Source: UBA3537 sp045561735
GTDB lineage: Bacteria > Bacteroidota > Bacteroidia > Flavobacteriales > Flavobacteriaceae
NCBI GenBank assembly: GCA_045561735.1
Contig: JBJKXC010000034.1
Span: forward strand, 1-62,770
Reading direction: 5' to 3'
Length of the DNA stretch: 62,770 nt
Shown here piece after piece: positions 42,870 through 52,465 of the stretch (the stretch's first letter is position 1; every line of letters starts with the position of its first letter). Below the pieces are notes generated by a model. It searched no databases. It saw only the letters and a list, made by a program, of their open reading frames with translations, and was not told where the DNA came from. The position numbers and the translations under genes were made by a program.

Positions 42870-44498
42870 CTATTTTTTTTTGAGTTTTTTTAGATTTATA
42901 TAGTAATCAGAATCTATTTCAATTTTCGATAGAGCTGTTGTTGTGGTTTGCCAGGATTCTGTAGGGTAAAGCCACAGACTTTTTTTTTTATTCATTAGTT
43001 CTACCGGCATGTCAAAACCACTCACTACATTGTTCCATCTGTAGTTTAGCTTTCCTCCATCAATTCTATATTCTAGTACAGGAATTCGGACATCTCTTAG
43101 GTACTGATTGAAAAAGAATTTCAAATTCCATCCAATTTCTTTTGATAGAAAGGATTCAATTTGTGTTGAGGAGACGGTCTGGTGGTAAAATTCAGTATTC
43201 ATTTTTCGAAGTATTTGCCGCCATTTTTCATCATTTTTTGTCAACTGCCGCAGCATATGAATCATATTAGCACCTTTATAATACATATCTAAAGAGCCTT
43301 CGTTATTTACATCATAATCTCCAATCAAAGGGCGGTCATTTTGAATGCGTTTTCGCGTACCAATGACATAGGCCGAAGCAGCTTCTTTTCCGTAATAATA
43401 ATCCAAGAATAGATTTTCAGCGTAGGCTGTAAAACCCTCGTGAATCCACATGTCAGCAATGTCTTTATTTGTAATATTATTTGCAAACCATTCGTGACCC
43501 GATTCATGTACAATGATAAAGTCAAATTTTAAACCCCAACCAGTTCCTGATAAATCACGGCCTAAATACCCGTTTTTAAATTGATTTCCATAAGTAACAG
43601 AGCTTTGATGTTCCATCCCTAAATAAGGGACTTCTACCAATTTATAACTGTCTTCATAGAATGGGTAGGGGCCCAACCAATATTCAAAAGCTTTCATCAT
43701 TTTTGGGGCTTCTAAAAACTGTTTTTTTGCTTTTTCCAAGTGGGGTTTTAATACATAATAATTCATATCTAAATTCCCTTTTTCACCTTCATATATCTCA
43801 GAAAAATTGACATAATCTCCAATGTTTATGTTAACACCATAATTGTTTATCGGATTTGAAACAACCCAAGTATAGGTTGCCGTACTGTCATGTTTTGAAA
43901 TATTAATTAAGCGTCCGTTTGATACGGCCATCAAATGTTTCGGCGCATTGATACGAATTTTCATACTGTCTACTTCGTCGTACATATGGTCTTTGTTAGG
44001 CCACCAAACACTAGCGCCAACTCCTTGGCAAGCGGTGGCAATAAAATCGTTTCCATTTTGATCTTTTGTCCATGTGAAACCACCATCCCATGGCGGACGA
44101 ACAGCTGCTTTGGGGCGGCCCTCAAAATGTACCGTAATGCTGTCAACACTGGATTTTACTTGTGGAGATTCAAGGTGGATGTAATGCGCGTTGCCATCAT
44201 GGTCAATTTTAAGGAATTTTCCCCTCTGGGTAGCTTTGGTCAATTGCATTGGAATTTGCAAATCAATTTGCATTCTTGTATTTGCTTCTAAAACTTCATA
44301 GTGAATGGTGTTTTTACCATGAATCGATTTAGTTTTTGGATTCACAGTTACTTCTAGCTTGTAATATTTTAAATCCCACCAACTTCTTTCTTTAGTAATA
44401 GATCCACGAATGGTGTCTTGTCGTGTATATTCCTGTGCCAGTACGTGCGATTGAACATAAAAAAAACAAATAAGAGTTAATATGTAGGTTTGTCTCAC
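42870..44498 (-). CDS. M1 family metallopeptidase (short form), secreted
   Basis: A 542-residue zinc aminopeptidase-like protein with a signal peptide (1 to about 21, cleaved near VLAQ). The zinc site is HESGHEWF (His331, Glu332, His335) with the third ligand Glu354 in WIHEGFTAY. The exopeptidase GAMEN motif is changed to GMEH (294-297). It lacks the large C-terminal helical domain of classical M1 aminopeptidases, so it is a short form. The start appears to be GTG at 44498: no upstream ATG is available and the signal peptide begins there. A -7 element lies 37 bp upstream. Confidence 0.88.
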   Translation of the reverse strand: MRQTYILTLICFFYVQSHVLAQEYTRQDTIRGSITKERSWWDLKYYKLEVTVNPKTKSIHGKNTIHYEVLEANTRMQIDLQIPMQLTKATQRGKFLKIDHDGNAHYIHLESPQVKSSVDSITVHFEGRPKAAVRPPWDGGFTWTKDQNGNDFIATACQGVGASVWWPNKDHMYDEVDSMKIRINAPKHLMAVSNGRLINISKHDSTATYTWVVSNPINNYGVNINIGDYVNFSEIYEGEKGNLDMNYYVLKPHLEKAKKQFLEAPKMMKAFEYWLGPYPFYEDSYKLVEVPYLGMEHQSSVTYGNQFKNGYLGRDLSGTGWGLKFDFIIVHESGHEWFANNITNKDIADMWIHEGFTAYAENLFLDYYYGKEAASAYVIGTRKRIQNDRPLIGDYDVNNEGSLDMYYKGANMIHMLRQLTKNDEKWRQILRKMNTEFYHQTVSSTQIESFLSKEIGWNLKFFFNQYLRDVRIPVLEYRIDGGKLNYRWNNVVSGFDMPVELMNKKKSLWLYPTESWQTTTTALSKIEIDSDYYINLKKLKKK

Positions 44499-44534
44499 GG
44501 ATGTACTATTTTAAAACGGATTTATTCTGTCTTT

Positions 44535-44542
44535 CAAAGATA
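44535..44542 (-). promoter_or_regulatory. -7 promoter element upstream of the M1 peptidase gene
   Basis: Minus-strand TATCTTTG, an exact TAnnTTTG match. The predicted start near 44528 leaves a leader of about 30 nt before the GTG at 44498. Confidence 0.5.
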
Positions 44543-44564
44543 GGTTTAATTTTTATTTTTGGAT

Positions 44565-44596
44565 AAAAAAACACCCTCAACGATGTGAGAGCGTTT
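44565..44596 (-). terminator. Strong intrinsic terminator after the fad operon
   Basis: On the minus strand an 11-bp stem (arms 44596-44586 and 44579-44569, two G-U pairs, CATCGT loop) is followed by a T-run (44571-44565). It lies 30 nt past the acyl-CoA dehydrogenase stop and ends the marR-fadN-fadA-fadE transcript before the M1 gene. Confidence 0.75.
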
Positions 44597-44625
44597 CAAC
44601 TAACCAACTAAGCTGTGGATACTTT

Positions 44626-46422
44626 TTAAAAGCAATACGAATTCTCTTTATTGACCTTGTCCGCAATGCTGCTTCTAAGACCTGCAACATTAGGATAATG
44701 AGTGTATTTTGTAAAGCGTTTTAAGCCCATGAGCATCATGCGCTGCTCATCTCCTTCAACAAAGGATATAATCCCGCTTTTTGCACTTTTTGTTATGATG
44801 TCAACTGCGTTATAAAGATATAGTTGACTCATTTCAATATGATGTTTTTGAGATTCTTTTCCAAAACGGTGCATGTTTTTTTCTGTTCTTAAAATGGCTG
44901 ATTCTGCCATATAGATTTCAATTAGAATATCCGCTGCGCTGATAAGAAGTTGCTGTTGTTCCTCAATTTTAGGACCAAATTTCTGAATGCCTGCACCTGC
45001 TACCATCAAAAAAACTTTTTTAAGATTCTTTAGAATGGCTTTTTCTTGAGATAGTGGTGCACTGTAGTCAGGTGTTTCAAAAGAAGGAATTCCCAAAAGC
45101 TCTTCTTGAACTTTCATGGCTGGTCCCAAGAGATCTACATGGCCTTTCATTGCTTTTTTAATCAGCATTCCAATGCTGATCATTCGGTTGATTTCGTTGG
45201 TCCCTTCATAAATTCTTGCGATTCTGGCATCTCTCCAAGCCGCTTCCATAGGGGTGTCTTTAGAAAAGCCCATGCCTCCAAAAATTTGAATACCTTCGTC
45301 TGCACAGTTCTGAACATCTTCTGAAACAGCAACTTTTAATATAGAACATTCAATAGCGTATTCCTCAACACCCTTCAGTTCTGCTTCCTGATGTGTATTT
45401 CCACTTTCAATACGCATGGCGATGCGGTCTTCAATATTTTTGGCCGCTCTGTAACTTGCCGATTCACAGACATAAGTGTTTGTAACCATTTCTGCCAATT
45501 TGTATTTAATAGCGCCAAATTCCGCAATAGGGGTTTTAAATTGTTTTCGTGCATTGGCATATACAATCGCATCCGTTGTGATTCTGCGCTGAGAATCAAT
45601 ACAAGCAGCCGCTAATTTAATGCGGCCTATATTGAGCGTATTCATCGCAATTTTAAATCCATTTTGACGCTCTGAAAGCATATCTTCAACAGGCACCCTG
45701 GTATCGTTAAAAAAGACTTGCCGTGTCGATGATGCGTTGATTCCAAGTTTGTTTTCTTCTTCTCCTAAAACAATGCCGTTGGCAGGGTCGTTTTCAACAA
45801 TAAACCCGGTTATATTTTGATCGTCCTCAATGCGTGCAAAAACTATAAAGACATTGCAGAATCCTGCATTGGAAATCCACAATTTTTGGCCTGTTATATT
45901 GTAAAATTTACCGTCCTTACTAAGGGTGGCAGTGGTCTTACCTGAGTTGGCATCGCTGCCCGCTCCAGGTTCTGTAAGGCAATAAGCCCCAAACCATTCT
46001 CCAGAGGCCAGTTTTGGTACGTATTTTTGTTTTTGTGCTTCCGTACCATACAATGTGATGGGCATGGTTCCAATCCCGGTATGTGCGCCAAAGGCCGTAC
46101 TAAAAGACCCTGTTCCGCTGGAGATATATTCACAAACAAGCATGGTAGAAACAAATCCCATGTTTAAGCCGCCATAGGCCTCAGAAATAGAAACCCCAAG
46201 AAAACCCATTTCTCCAGCTTTGCGCATCACTGCTTCAGTGAGAGCATAGTCTTTAGCCTCAAAACGGTCGCGTTTTGCAATGACCTCTCTTTCGTTAAAC
46301 TCTTTAACAGCTTCTTTCATCATCCGTTGTTCTTCAGAGAAATCTTCAGGTGTAAAAACGCTGTCAAATTCACTTTCTTTGACTAAAAATTGTCCACCTC
46401 TTAATATTTCTTTGACTTCCAT
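44626..46422 (-). CDS. fadE: Acyl-CoA dehydrogenase (FadE/VLCAD-like)
   Basis: A 598-residue FAD enzyme for the first beta-oxidation step, longer than the usual 380 aa because of an additional C-terminal domain as in very-long-chain dehydrogenases. The ACD signatures CLTEPGAGSDANS and the catalytic-glutamate region RIYEGTNEINR are intact. It follows fadA on the minus strand after 22 bp and is the last gene before a terminator. The order dehydrogenase/hydratase fusion, thiolase, dehydrogenase is the same as the Bacillus subtilis fadNAE operon. Confidence 0.92.
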   Translation of the reverse strand: MEVKEILRGGQFLVKESEFDSVFTPEDFSEEQRMMKEAVKEFNEREVIAKRDRFEAKDYALTEAVMRKAGEMGFLGVSISEAYGGLNMGFVSTMLVCEYISSGTGSFSTAFGAHTGIGTMPITLYGTEAQKQKYVPKLASGEWFGAYCLTEPGAGSDANSGKTTATLSKDGKFYNITGQKLWISNAGFCNVFIVFARIEDDQNITGFIVENDPANGIVLGEEENKLGINASSTRQVFFNDTRVPVEDMLSERQNGFKIAMNTLNIGRIKLAAACIDSQRRITTDAIVYANARKQFKTPIAEFGAIKYKLAEMVTNTYVCESASYRAAKNIEDRIAMRIESGNTHQEAELKGVEEYAIECSILKVAVSEDVQNCADEGIQIFGGMGFSKDTPMEAAWRDARIARIYEGTNEINRMISIGMLIKKAMKGHVDLLGPAMKVQEELLGIPSFETPDYSAPLSQEKAILKNLKKVFLMVAGAGIQKFGPKIEEQQQLLISAADILIEIYMAESAILRTEKNMHRFGKESQKHHIEMSQLYLYNAVDIITKSAKSGIISFVEGDEQRMMLMGLKRFTKYTHYPNVAGLRSSIADKVNKENSYCF

Positions 46423-46444
46423 AGGTATAAAATTTGAGTGTTTT

Positions 46445-47635
46445 TTAATTTAAAAATTCGAAAATTCCACAAGCGCCTTGACCGGTTCCAACACACATGG
46501 ATACAGCGCCGAATTTTGATGCCATTTCTCGCTTGCGCATTTCATCAAATAACTGAACTGATAATTTTGCACCTGTGCAGCCTAAGGGGTGACCAAGGGC
46601 AATCGCGCCTCCATTTACATTGATAAGTTCTGTATTTAAATCTAGTTCTCGAATCACGGCCAAGGATTGAGACGCAAAGGCTTCATTGAGTTCAATAAGT
46701 TCAAGCTCCGATTGCTGCAAGCCGGCCTGTTTAAGCGCCTTTGGAATGGCTTTAACGGGGCCGATACCCATAATTCTTGGTTCTACTCCCGCCACGGCAT
46801 AGTTCACCAAACGGGCAATGGGCTCTAAATTGAGTTCTTTTACCATGCTTTCACTTACAACCATTACAAATGCGGCGCCATCACTCATTTGAGATGAATT
46901 TCCTGCAGTTACACTTCCTCCTTGTGCAAAGACTGCGCGGAGTTTTGCCAAGGCCTCTAAATTTGTACCTTTTCTCGGTCCTTCATCTTTATTGACTGTA
47001 TAGTTTTTTGTGGCTTTTTTCCCAGACTCATTTATATAAGTTTGTTGTACTTCAATGGGTACTATTTGATCCTGAAATCGATCTTCAGCTTGTGCTTTCA
47101 GTGCTTTCATATGAGAATTATATGCAAATGCATCTTGATCTTCTCTAGAAATTTTAAACTCATTTGCTACGGCTTCGGCTGTATTGCCCATCCCCCAATA
47201 ATAATCTTCATGACCTGCATTGATAGTGTCGTAGTTGAGTTCGGGCTTAAAACCTGTCATGGGAACAGCGCTCATGCTTTCAGCTCCACCCGCAATGATA
47301 CAATTGGCCATGCCGGCTTGAATTTTTGCCACGGCCAATCCAATAGTTTCCAGTCCAGATGAACAAAAGCGGTTGACGGTGACACCGGGAACATCGACAC
47401 TGTCAAGTCCAATGAGTGATATAAACCGGGCCATATTTAATCCTTGTGCCCCTTCTGGCATTGCATTTCCAACAATTACATCATCGATGCGGGATACTTC
47501 CAAATTGGGAAGTTCTTTCATCATATGTTGAATGGTTTCCGCCCCGAGTTCATCGGCTCTTTTAAATCGAAAGACCCCTTTTGGGGCTTTCCCAACGGCG
47601 GTTCTGTAGGCTTTAACTATATAGGCTTGCTTCAT
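46445..47635 (-). CDS. fadA: Acetyl-CoA acyltransferase (3-ketoacyl-CoA thiolase)
   Basis: A 396-residue thiolase that cleaves 3-ketoacyl-CoA in the last beta-oxidation step. Active-site features are intact: nucleophilic Cys in NRFCSSGLE (about residue 89), His in GGAIALGHPLGCTGA and the second Cys in CVGTGQGACG. It lies 3 bp after fadN and is followed by fadE, so the three are one transcript. Confidence 0.95.
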   Translation of the reverse strand: MKQAYIVKAYRTAVGKAPKGVFRFKRADELGAETIQHMMKELPNLEVSRIDDVIVGNAMPEGAQGLNMARFISLIGLDSVDVPGVTVNRFCSSGLETIGLAVAKIQAGMANCIIAGGAESMSAVPMTGFKPELNYDTINAGHEDYYWGMGNTAEAVANEFKISREDQDAFAYNSHMKALKAQAEDRFQDQIVPIEVQQTYINESGKKATKNYTVNKDEGPRKGTNLEALAKLRAVFAQGGSVTAGNSSQMSDGAAFVMVVSESMVKELNLEPIARLVNYAVAGVEPRIMGIGPVKAIPKALKQAGLQQSELELIELNEAFASQSLAVIRELDLNTELINVNGGAIALGHPLGCTGAKLSVQLFDEMRKREMASKFGAVSMCVGTGQGACGIFEFLN

Positions 47636-47638
47636 TTT

Positions 47639-50032
47639 TTAATTTCTAAGTGGTTTCCCCGTTTTTAACATGTGTTGGATGCGTTCTAATGTTTTGCGTT
47701 CCGTGCACAAACTTAAAAACGCTTCTCGTTCAATATCTAATAAATATTGCTCTGTGACCAGGCTGGGCTCCGATAAATCCCCACCAGCCATAACATAAGC
47801 AAGTTTATTCGCAATTTTTTGATCGTGTTCGCTTATGTAATTACTGGCTTGCATGGAATTGGTTCCAACAATGAACATCCCAAGTGCCTGTTTTCCTAAA
47901 ACTTTGATATCTTTTCGCTTTACCGGTTGGCTGTAGCCTTGAGCTGCCATTAATTTTGCATGGGCTTTTGCTGTAGCAATTTGACGGTCTTTATTGATAA
48001 TGACGCTGTCTTTTCCGTGTTTGAGAATTCCCAGGTCAAAAGCTTCGTATGCAGAGGTTGCTACTTTTGCCATTCCAATGGTCAAGAAATATTCTTGGAG
48101 AATATTAAGTTCAACATCATTTTTACGAAAGGAGTCTGAAGCCCGCATGGCCATTTCTTTAGAACCGCCTCCGCCGGGAATCAAGCCGACGCCAAATTCA
48201 ACCAAACCGATATAAGTTTCTGCTGCGGCCACCACTTTATCTGCGTGTAGTGATAATTCACAACCGCCTCCTAAAGTCATACCATGTGGCGCTGCAATGG
48301 TAGGGATAGAGGAGTAGCGCATGCGCATCATAGTGTCCTGAAAATATTTAATAGCAGCATTGAGTTCATCGTATTCTTGTTCTACCGCCATCATAAAAAT
48401 CATACCAATATTAGCGCCTACTGAAAAGTTAGCCCCTTGGTTTCCAATAACCAATCCGTCAAAATTTTGCTCTGCCAAATCCACCGCTTTGTTGAGTCCT
48501 GACAAAACATCTCCACCAATCGTATTCATTTTGGAGCGGAATTCACAATTGAGGATGCCATCTCCTAAATCTTCAATAACCACACCTGCATTTTTAAAGA
48601 TTTCATTTGATTTACGAATGTTATCTAAAATAATAAAGGCATCTTGTCCTGGAATTTTAAGTTGTTTTTTTGTAGCAATATCGAACGCAAATGTGGCGCC
48701 ATTTTCAATAGTGTAAAAGCTTTTATTTCCTGAAGCGACCATATCAAAAACCCATTGAGCAGCGTTTAATCCTTCCGCTTTAATGAGCGCCAATCCTTTT
48801 TCTACACCAACGGCATCCCAAATTTGGAAAGGACCGTGTTCCCAGCCAAAACCGGCTTTCATAGCATCGTCAATTTTAAAAAGTTCTTCTGAAATTTCAG
48901 GAATTCTATTCGAAACATACGCAAACATCGCTGCAAAATTTTTGCGGTAGAATTCTCCAGCCTTGTCTTCACCATCCACCAATACTTTAAAGCGATCGAT
49001 GACATTGTCAATTGATTTTGTCAGTTCAAGCGTTGCAAACTTCGATTGTTTTCTATCTCTGTACTCCAGCGTGTTTAGGTCTAAAACACGAATTATTTTC
49101 CCTTCTTTTTTATAAAAGCCTTGTCCGGATTTACTGCCCAACCACTTATTTTCCATCATTTGAGTAATGAAGTCCGGCAACTTGAATAAATCGTGTGCTT
49201 CGTCTTTTGGGCAATTTTCATAAATACCATTGGCGACATGTACTAAGGTATCTAAACCTACTACATCTACGGTTCTAAAGGTGGCTGATTTTGGACGTCC
49301 AATCAAAGGACCTGTAAGTTTGTCAATTTCTTCTACAGTAAGGCCCAATGCTTTAACTTGGTGAAATAAACTTTGAATTCCAAAGATCCCGATGCGGTTT
49401 CCAATAAAAGCGGGTGTGTCTTTTGCAACCACAGAAGTTTTACCTAAAAATTGTTCGCCATAAGTATTTAAAAAGTCGAGCACTTCAAGGTCTGTTTTTG
49501 GACCCGGAATGATTTCAAAAAGTTTTAAATAGCGCGCTGGATTAAAGAAGTGGGTTCCGCAAAAATGCTTTTGAAAGTCTTCACTGCGTCCTTCACTCAT
49601 AAATTTGATCGGAATCCCAGATGTGTTGGAGGTAATAAGGGTTCCTGGATTACGGTATTTTTCCAGGGCTTCAAAGACTTGTTTTTTGACATCCAAGCGT
49701 TCCACCACAACTTCCATGATCCATTCCACATCTTTTACTTTAGAAATATCATCCTCTAAATTCCCGGTATTGATACGTTGGGTAAATTTTGGACTGTAGA
49801 TCGGATTTGGTTTAGACTTTAGGGCATTTTTTAAAGCCGTATTTACAATTCGGTTTCTCACGACTTTATCTTGAAGGCTTAATCCTTGTGCTTTTTCTTT
49901 GTCATTGAGTGTTTTGGGTACAATGTCTAATAAAAGAACTTCCACGCCGATGTTTGCAAAATGACAAGCGATCCCGCTTCCCATGATTCCAGACCCGATG
50001 ATTGCAATCTTATTAATTCTTCTTTTTTTCAT
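47639..50032 (-). CDS. fadN: 3-hydroxyacyl-CoA dehydrogenase / enoyl-CoA hydratase fusion (FadN type)
   Basis: A 797-residue fusion with the domains in FadN order. The N-terminal NAD-binding Rossmann unit (IAIIGSGIMGSGIACHFANIG, residues about 8-28) and hydroxyacyl-CoA dehydrogenase domains come first; the crotonase domain lies at about 500-690 with the oxyanion region PHGMTLGGGCEL. This is opposite to the hydratase-first order of gammaproteobacterial FadB. It performs hydration and oxidation steps of beta-oxidation. It starts 14 bp after the marR stop. Confidence 0.93.
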   Translation of the reverse strand: MKKRRINKIAIIGSGIMGSGIACHFANIGVEVLLLDIVPKTLNDKEKAQGLSLQDKVVRNRIVNTALKNALKSKPNPIYSPKFTQRINTGNLEDDISKVKDVEWIMEVVVERLDVKKQVFEALEKYRNPGTLITSNTSGIPIKFMSEGRSEDFQKHFCGTHFFNPARYLKLFEIIPGPKTDLEVLDFLNTYGEQFLGKTSVVAKDTPAFIGNRIGIFGIQSLFHQVKALGLTVEEIDKLTGPLIGRPKSATFRTVDVVGLDTLVHVANGIYENCPKDEAHDLFKLPDFITQMMENKWLGSKSGQGFYKKEGKIIRVLDLNTLEYRDRKQSKFATLELTKSIDNVIDRFKVLVDGEDKAGEFYRKNFAAMFAYVSNRIPEISEELFKIDDAMKAGFGWEHGPFQIWDAVGVEKGLALIKAEGLNAAQWVFDMVASGNKSFYTIENGATFAFDIATKKQLKIPGQDAFIILDNIRKSNEIFKNAGVVIEDLGDGILNCEFRSKMNTIGGDVLSGLNKAVDLAEQNFDGLVIGNQGANFSVGANIGMIFMMAVEQEYDELNAAIKYFQDTMMRMRYSSIPTIAAPHGMTLGGGCELSLHADKVVAAAETYIGLVEFGVGLIPGGGGSKEMAMRASDSFRKNDVELNILQEYFLTIGMAKVATSAYEAFDLGILKHGKDSVIINKDRQIATAKAHAKLMAAQGYSQPVKRKDIKVLGKQALGMFIVGTNSMQASNYISEHDQKIANKLAYVMAGGDLSEPSLVTEQYLLDIEREAFLSLCTERKTLERIQHMLKTGKPLRN

Positions 50033-50046
50033 AGATTGTTAGAACT

Positions 50047-50478
50047 TTAAAATATTTTTTTTTCATGAATAAGTTGTAAAATTGTCTCTGAAACATCAAA
50101 AAAATGATTCAATTTCTCAGGGCCAATTTCTGTTTTTATTTTGTTATTGAACATAAAAACACGTTGTCTTGAGTCTTCTCTTTTTTCCAACCCCAGGGTC
50201 GTTAAATTGATAAGAACACCGCGTCCATCCTCTGGATTTGGGCTTCGCTTTATCAAACGCTTTGACTCAAGTGTTTTTAAGATTCTTGAAAGACTAGTTG
50301 ATTCCATGCCCATTTTTGGACCTAAGGAAGTAGAGGGTGTCCCTTTTTTTGGATCTATGCTTAATAGTGTAAAAGCTGTGGCCATTGTTGCTTCAAATTT
50401 AGAGGCTTCTTCATTGTACATTTTTTGTACGGCAAGCCAGGTTGTTCGCAAGACGTAATCAATTGTTTTTTCTTTCAT
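50047..50478 (-). CDS. MarR family transcriptional regulator of the fad operon
   Basis: A 143-residue winged-helix regulator from the ATG at 50478. The recognition region (ESTSLSRILKTLESKRLIKRSPNPEDGRG) with the wing is typical of MarR. It is the first gene of the fad transcript, so it probably senses an acyl-CoA or fatty acid and represses its own operon. Two palindromes at its promoter are the likely operators. An in-frame TTG at 50496 overlaps the -7 element and is rejected as a start. I recognise no narrower family name. Confidence 0.88.
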   Translation of the reverse strand: MKEKTIDYVLRTTWLAVQKMYNEEASKFEATMATAFTLLSIDPKKGTPSTSLGPKMGMESTSLSRILKTLESKRLIKRSPNPEDGRGVLINLTTLGLEKREDSRQRVFMFNNKIKTEIGPEKLNHFFDVSETILQLIHEKKIF

Positions 50479-50493
50479 ATTTAATTGGTTGTT

Positions 50494-50501
50494 CAAATAT
50501 A
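50494..50501 (-). promoter_or_regulatory. -7 promoter element of the marR-fadNAE operon
   Basis: Minus-strand TATATTTG, an exact TAnnTTTG match, with transcription expected to start near 50487, about 9 nt before the marR ATG. The operator at 50512-50525 falls in the -33/-7 spacer. Confidence 0.6.
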
Positions 50502-50511
50502 TGAAATTTTA

Positions 50512-50525
50512 TTATGCGTGCATAG
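50512..50525. promoter_or_regulatory. MarR operator 1 (imperfect palindrome TTATGCGTGCATAG)
   Basis: Almost palindromic TTATGC-GT-GCATAG in the spacer of the marR promoter, where a bound dimer would block RNA polymerase. It shares its core with the perfect copy 29 bp further upstream. Confidence 0.6.
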
Positions 50526-50539
50526 TAAATTATAAAAAA

Positions 50540-50555
50540 ATTATGCATGCATAAT
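50540..50555. promoter_or_regulatory. MarR operator 2 (perfect 16-bp palindrome)
   Basis: ATTATGCATGCATAAT is perfectly self-complementary. Its centre is 29 bp (near three helical turns) from the centre of the other copy, so two dimers could bind on the same DNA face. Confidence 0.6.
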
Positions 50556-50606
50556 ATATAAGGAAATAAAATAGTATTAGATGAAGTAATAAGTTGGAAA
50601 AAGTTA

Positions 50607-52376
50607 CTAATTGTAGATATTTTCTACCAAGGAACTATAGATTTCAAGAATGACACTGCGTTTCATTTTCATAGTAGGGGTTAGATGTCCAGCATCTATC
50701 GACCAAGGATCTGTGGTCAATTCAAATTTTTTAATTTGTTCCCATTTCCCAAATCGAAGGTTGCAATTATCAATTTCTTGTTGAATACGCTCTTGAACTT
50801 CTTTAGAAGCAATCATTGAGTGGTTTGTTTTATCGATATTGAAACCTTTTCTAGAGATCCATTCAGCGACAAATTCAAAGTTAAGTTGAATCAATGCAGC
50901 AGGCATTTTTTGATTTTCTCCAATGACCATAACTTGTTCTATAAAATTTGATTCTTTGAGCTCATTTTCAATAAGGGTTGGGATGATGTATTTACCTCCC
51001 GAAGTTTTGAACATTTCTTTTTTACGCCCCGTAATTTTTAAAAATCCGTCAGTATCAATCTCTCCTTTATCTCCTGTATGAAAGTAATCGCCAGTCATTA
51101 CGGCTGCAGTGCGTTCAGGATCTTTGTAATAGCCCATCATGACATTTGGTCCCTTGACAAGCACTTCACCGTCTTCAGCAATTTTCAACTCTACGTTAGA
51201 AATGGGCTTTCCAACCGAACCAATTTTAAAAAATTTATTAGCCAACATTCCCACTGTCACAACTGGTGAGGTTTCTGTCAAGCCATAGCCTTCCATAACC
51301 ATCATGCCAGAAGCACAGAATATTCTAGAAAGACGTGGATGTAAAGCAGCACTTCCAGAAACCATGGTTTGTAATTCTCCACCAAGCGCAGCTTTCCATT
51401 TACTAAAAATAAGTTTTCGAGCAATTTTAAGCTGAAATTCATACCACCATCCATTGACACCATATGGTTCGTAGCGCTCTCCAAGTGCAACGGCCCAAAA
51501 GAATAAATTTTTCTTAATTCCTTTAAGTTCTGATCCTTTGGCGGAAATCTTATTAAATACTTTTTCAAGTAGTCTGGGAACCACGCTCATGAAATTTGGT
51601 TTTATCTCTTGTGCATTGGCGCCTATAGTCTCTAAACTTTCGGCAAAATAGACCGTCACGCCAGCATGTTGGTAAATATAAATAAGCACCCGTTCAAAAA
51701 TATGGCAAAGCGGCAAAAAGCTCAAGACACGTGATGAGCCTTCGATGAGAGGGAGTCTTGGTATACTAGCCAAAACGTTTTGTACAATATTGCTGTGAGA
51801 TAGCATGACTCCTTTTGGTTTTCCAGTAGTTCCAGAAGTATATATAATGGTGGCTAGGTCGGTTTCTTTAACTTCTTTTTTACGGGCTTCCACCTCATTT
51901 TGAGTTGAGGTATCTTGACCCATTTCTAAAAGTACGCTGTAGTTTTTACAGTCTTTTAATTTATCAAAACTATAAACATCTTTTAGTTCTGTATTGGCCT
52001 TGACTTTTAAAACCTTATCTAGTACGTCTTGATCGGATACAAAGCAATAAGTGGCTTGGCTGTGGTTTAAAACATATTCGTAATCCTCTGATGAAATGGT
52101 TGGATATATGGGAATATTTTGCGCACCAATTTGTAAAACACCAATATCAACAATGCACCACTCTGTTCGGTTGGTTGAAGATATCACTGCAATTTTATCA
52201 TTTTTCTTAACCCCTAATTTTAGTAGGGCACGGCTAATAGCATTGGCTTTATCAAGGTACTCTGTGGTAGAGGTTTTAACCCACTCACCATTTTTTTTAC
52301 TGACCAAAGCGGCCTCTAGATTGTGTGTTTCTAATTGGTGGTAAGGAAAATCAAATAATCGTTTGATGTCCATCAT
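50607..52376 (-). CDS. fadD: Long-chain acyl-CoA synthetase (AMP-forming)
   Basis: A 589-residue adenylate-forming enzyme. The AMP-binding P-loop IIYTSGTTGKPKGVMLSHSN and the later YGLTETSP and TGDKGEIDTDGFLKITGRKKE motifs are intact. It activates free fatty acids with CoA, supplying the beta-oxidation enzymes encoded downstream. The likely start is the ATG at 52376; the frame stays open further upstream to 52427. It is on the same strand as marR but 128 bp upstream with the operators in between, so it could be partly co-regulated by readthrough. Confidence 0.93.
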   Translation of the reverse strand: MMDIKRLFDFPYHQLETHNLEAALVSKKNGEWVKTSTTEYLDKANAISRALLKLGVKKNDKIAVISSTNRTEWCIVDIGVLQIGAQNIPIYPTISSEDYEYVLNHSQATYCFVSDQDVLDKVLKVKANTELKDVYSFDKLKDCKNYSVLLEMGQDTSTQNEVEARKKEVKETDLATIIYTSGTTGKPKGVMLSHSNIVQNVLASIPRLPLIEGSSRVLSFLPLCHIFERVLIYIYQHAGVTVYFAESLETIGANAQEIKPNFMSVVPRLLEKVFNKISAKGSELKGIKKNLFFWAVALGERYEPYGVNGWWYEFQLKIARKLIFSKWKAALGGELQTMVSGSAALHPRLSRIFCASGMMVMEGYGLTETSPVVTVGMLANKFFKIGSVGKPISNVELKIAEDGEVLVKGPNVMMGYYKDPERTAAVMTGDYFHTGDKGEIDTDGFLKITGRKKEMFKTSGGKYIIPTLIENELKESNFIEQVMVIGENQKMPAALIQLNFEFVAEWISRKGFNIDKTNHSMIASKEVQERIQQEIDNCNLRFGKWEQIKKFELTTDPWSIDAGHLTPTMKMKRSVILEIYSSLVENIYN

Positions 52377-52465
52377 TTTTGAAGGGTTAGTTAATCTGCA
52401 AAATAGGGATTTTTGAAAACTTAACAAATAAGATCCAAAAAATTATGATTCTTGTAAAGTAATGT

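Noticed and set aside
50479..50496. Six-residue N-terminal extension of the MarR protein from TTG 50496
   Set aside because: The TTG is part of the -7 element; transcription would begin downstream of it.
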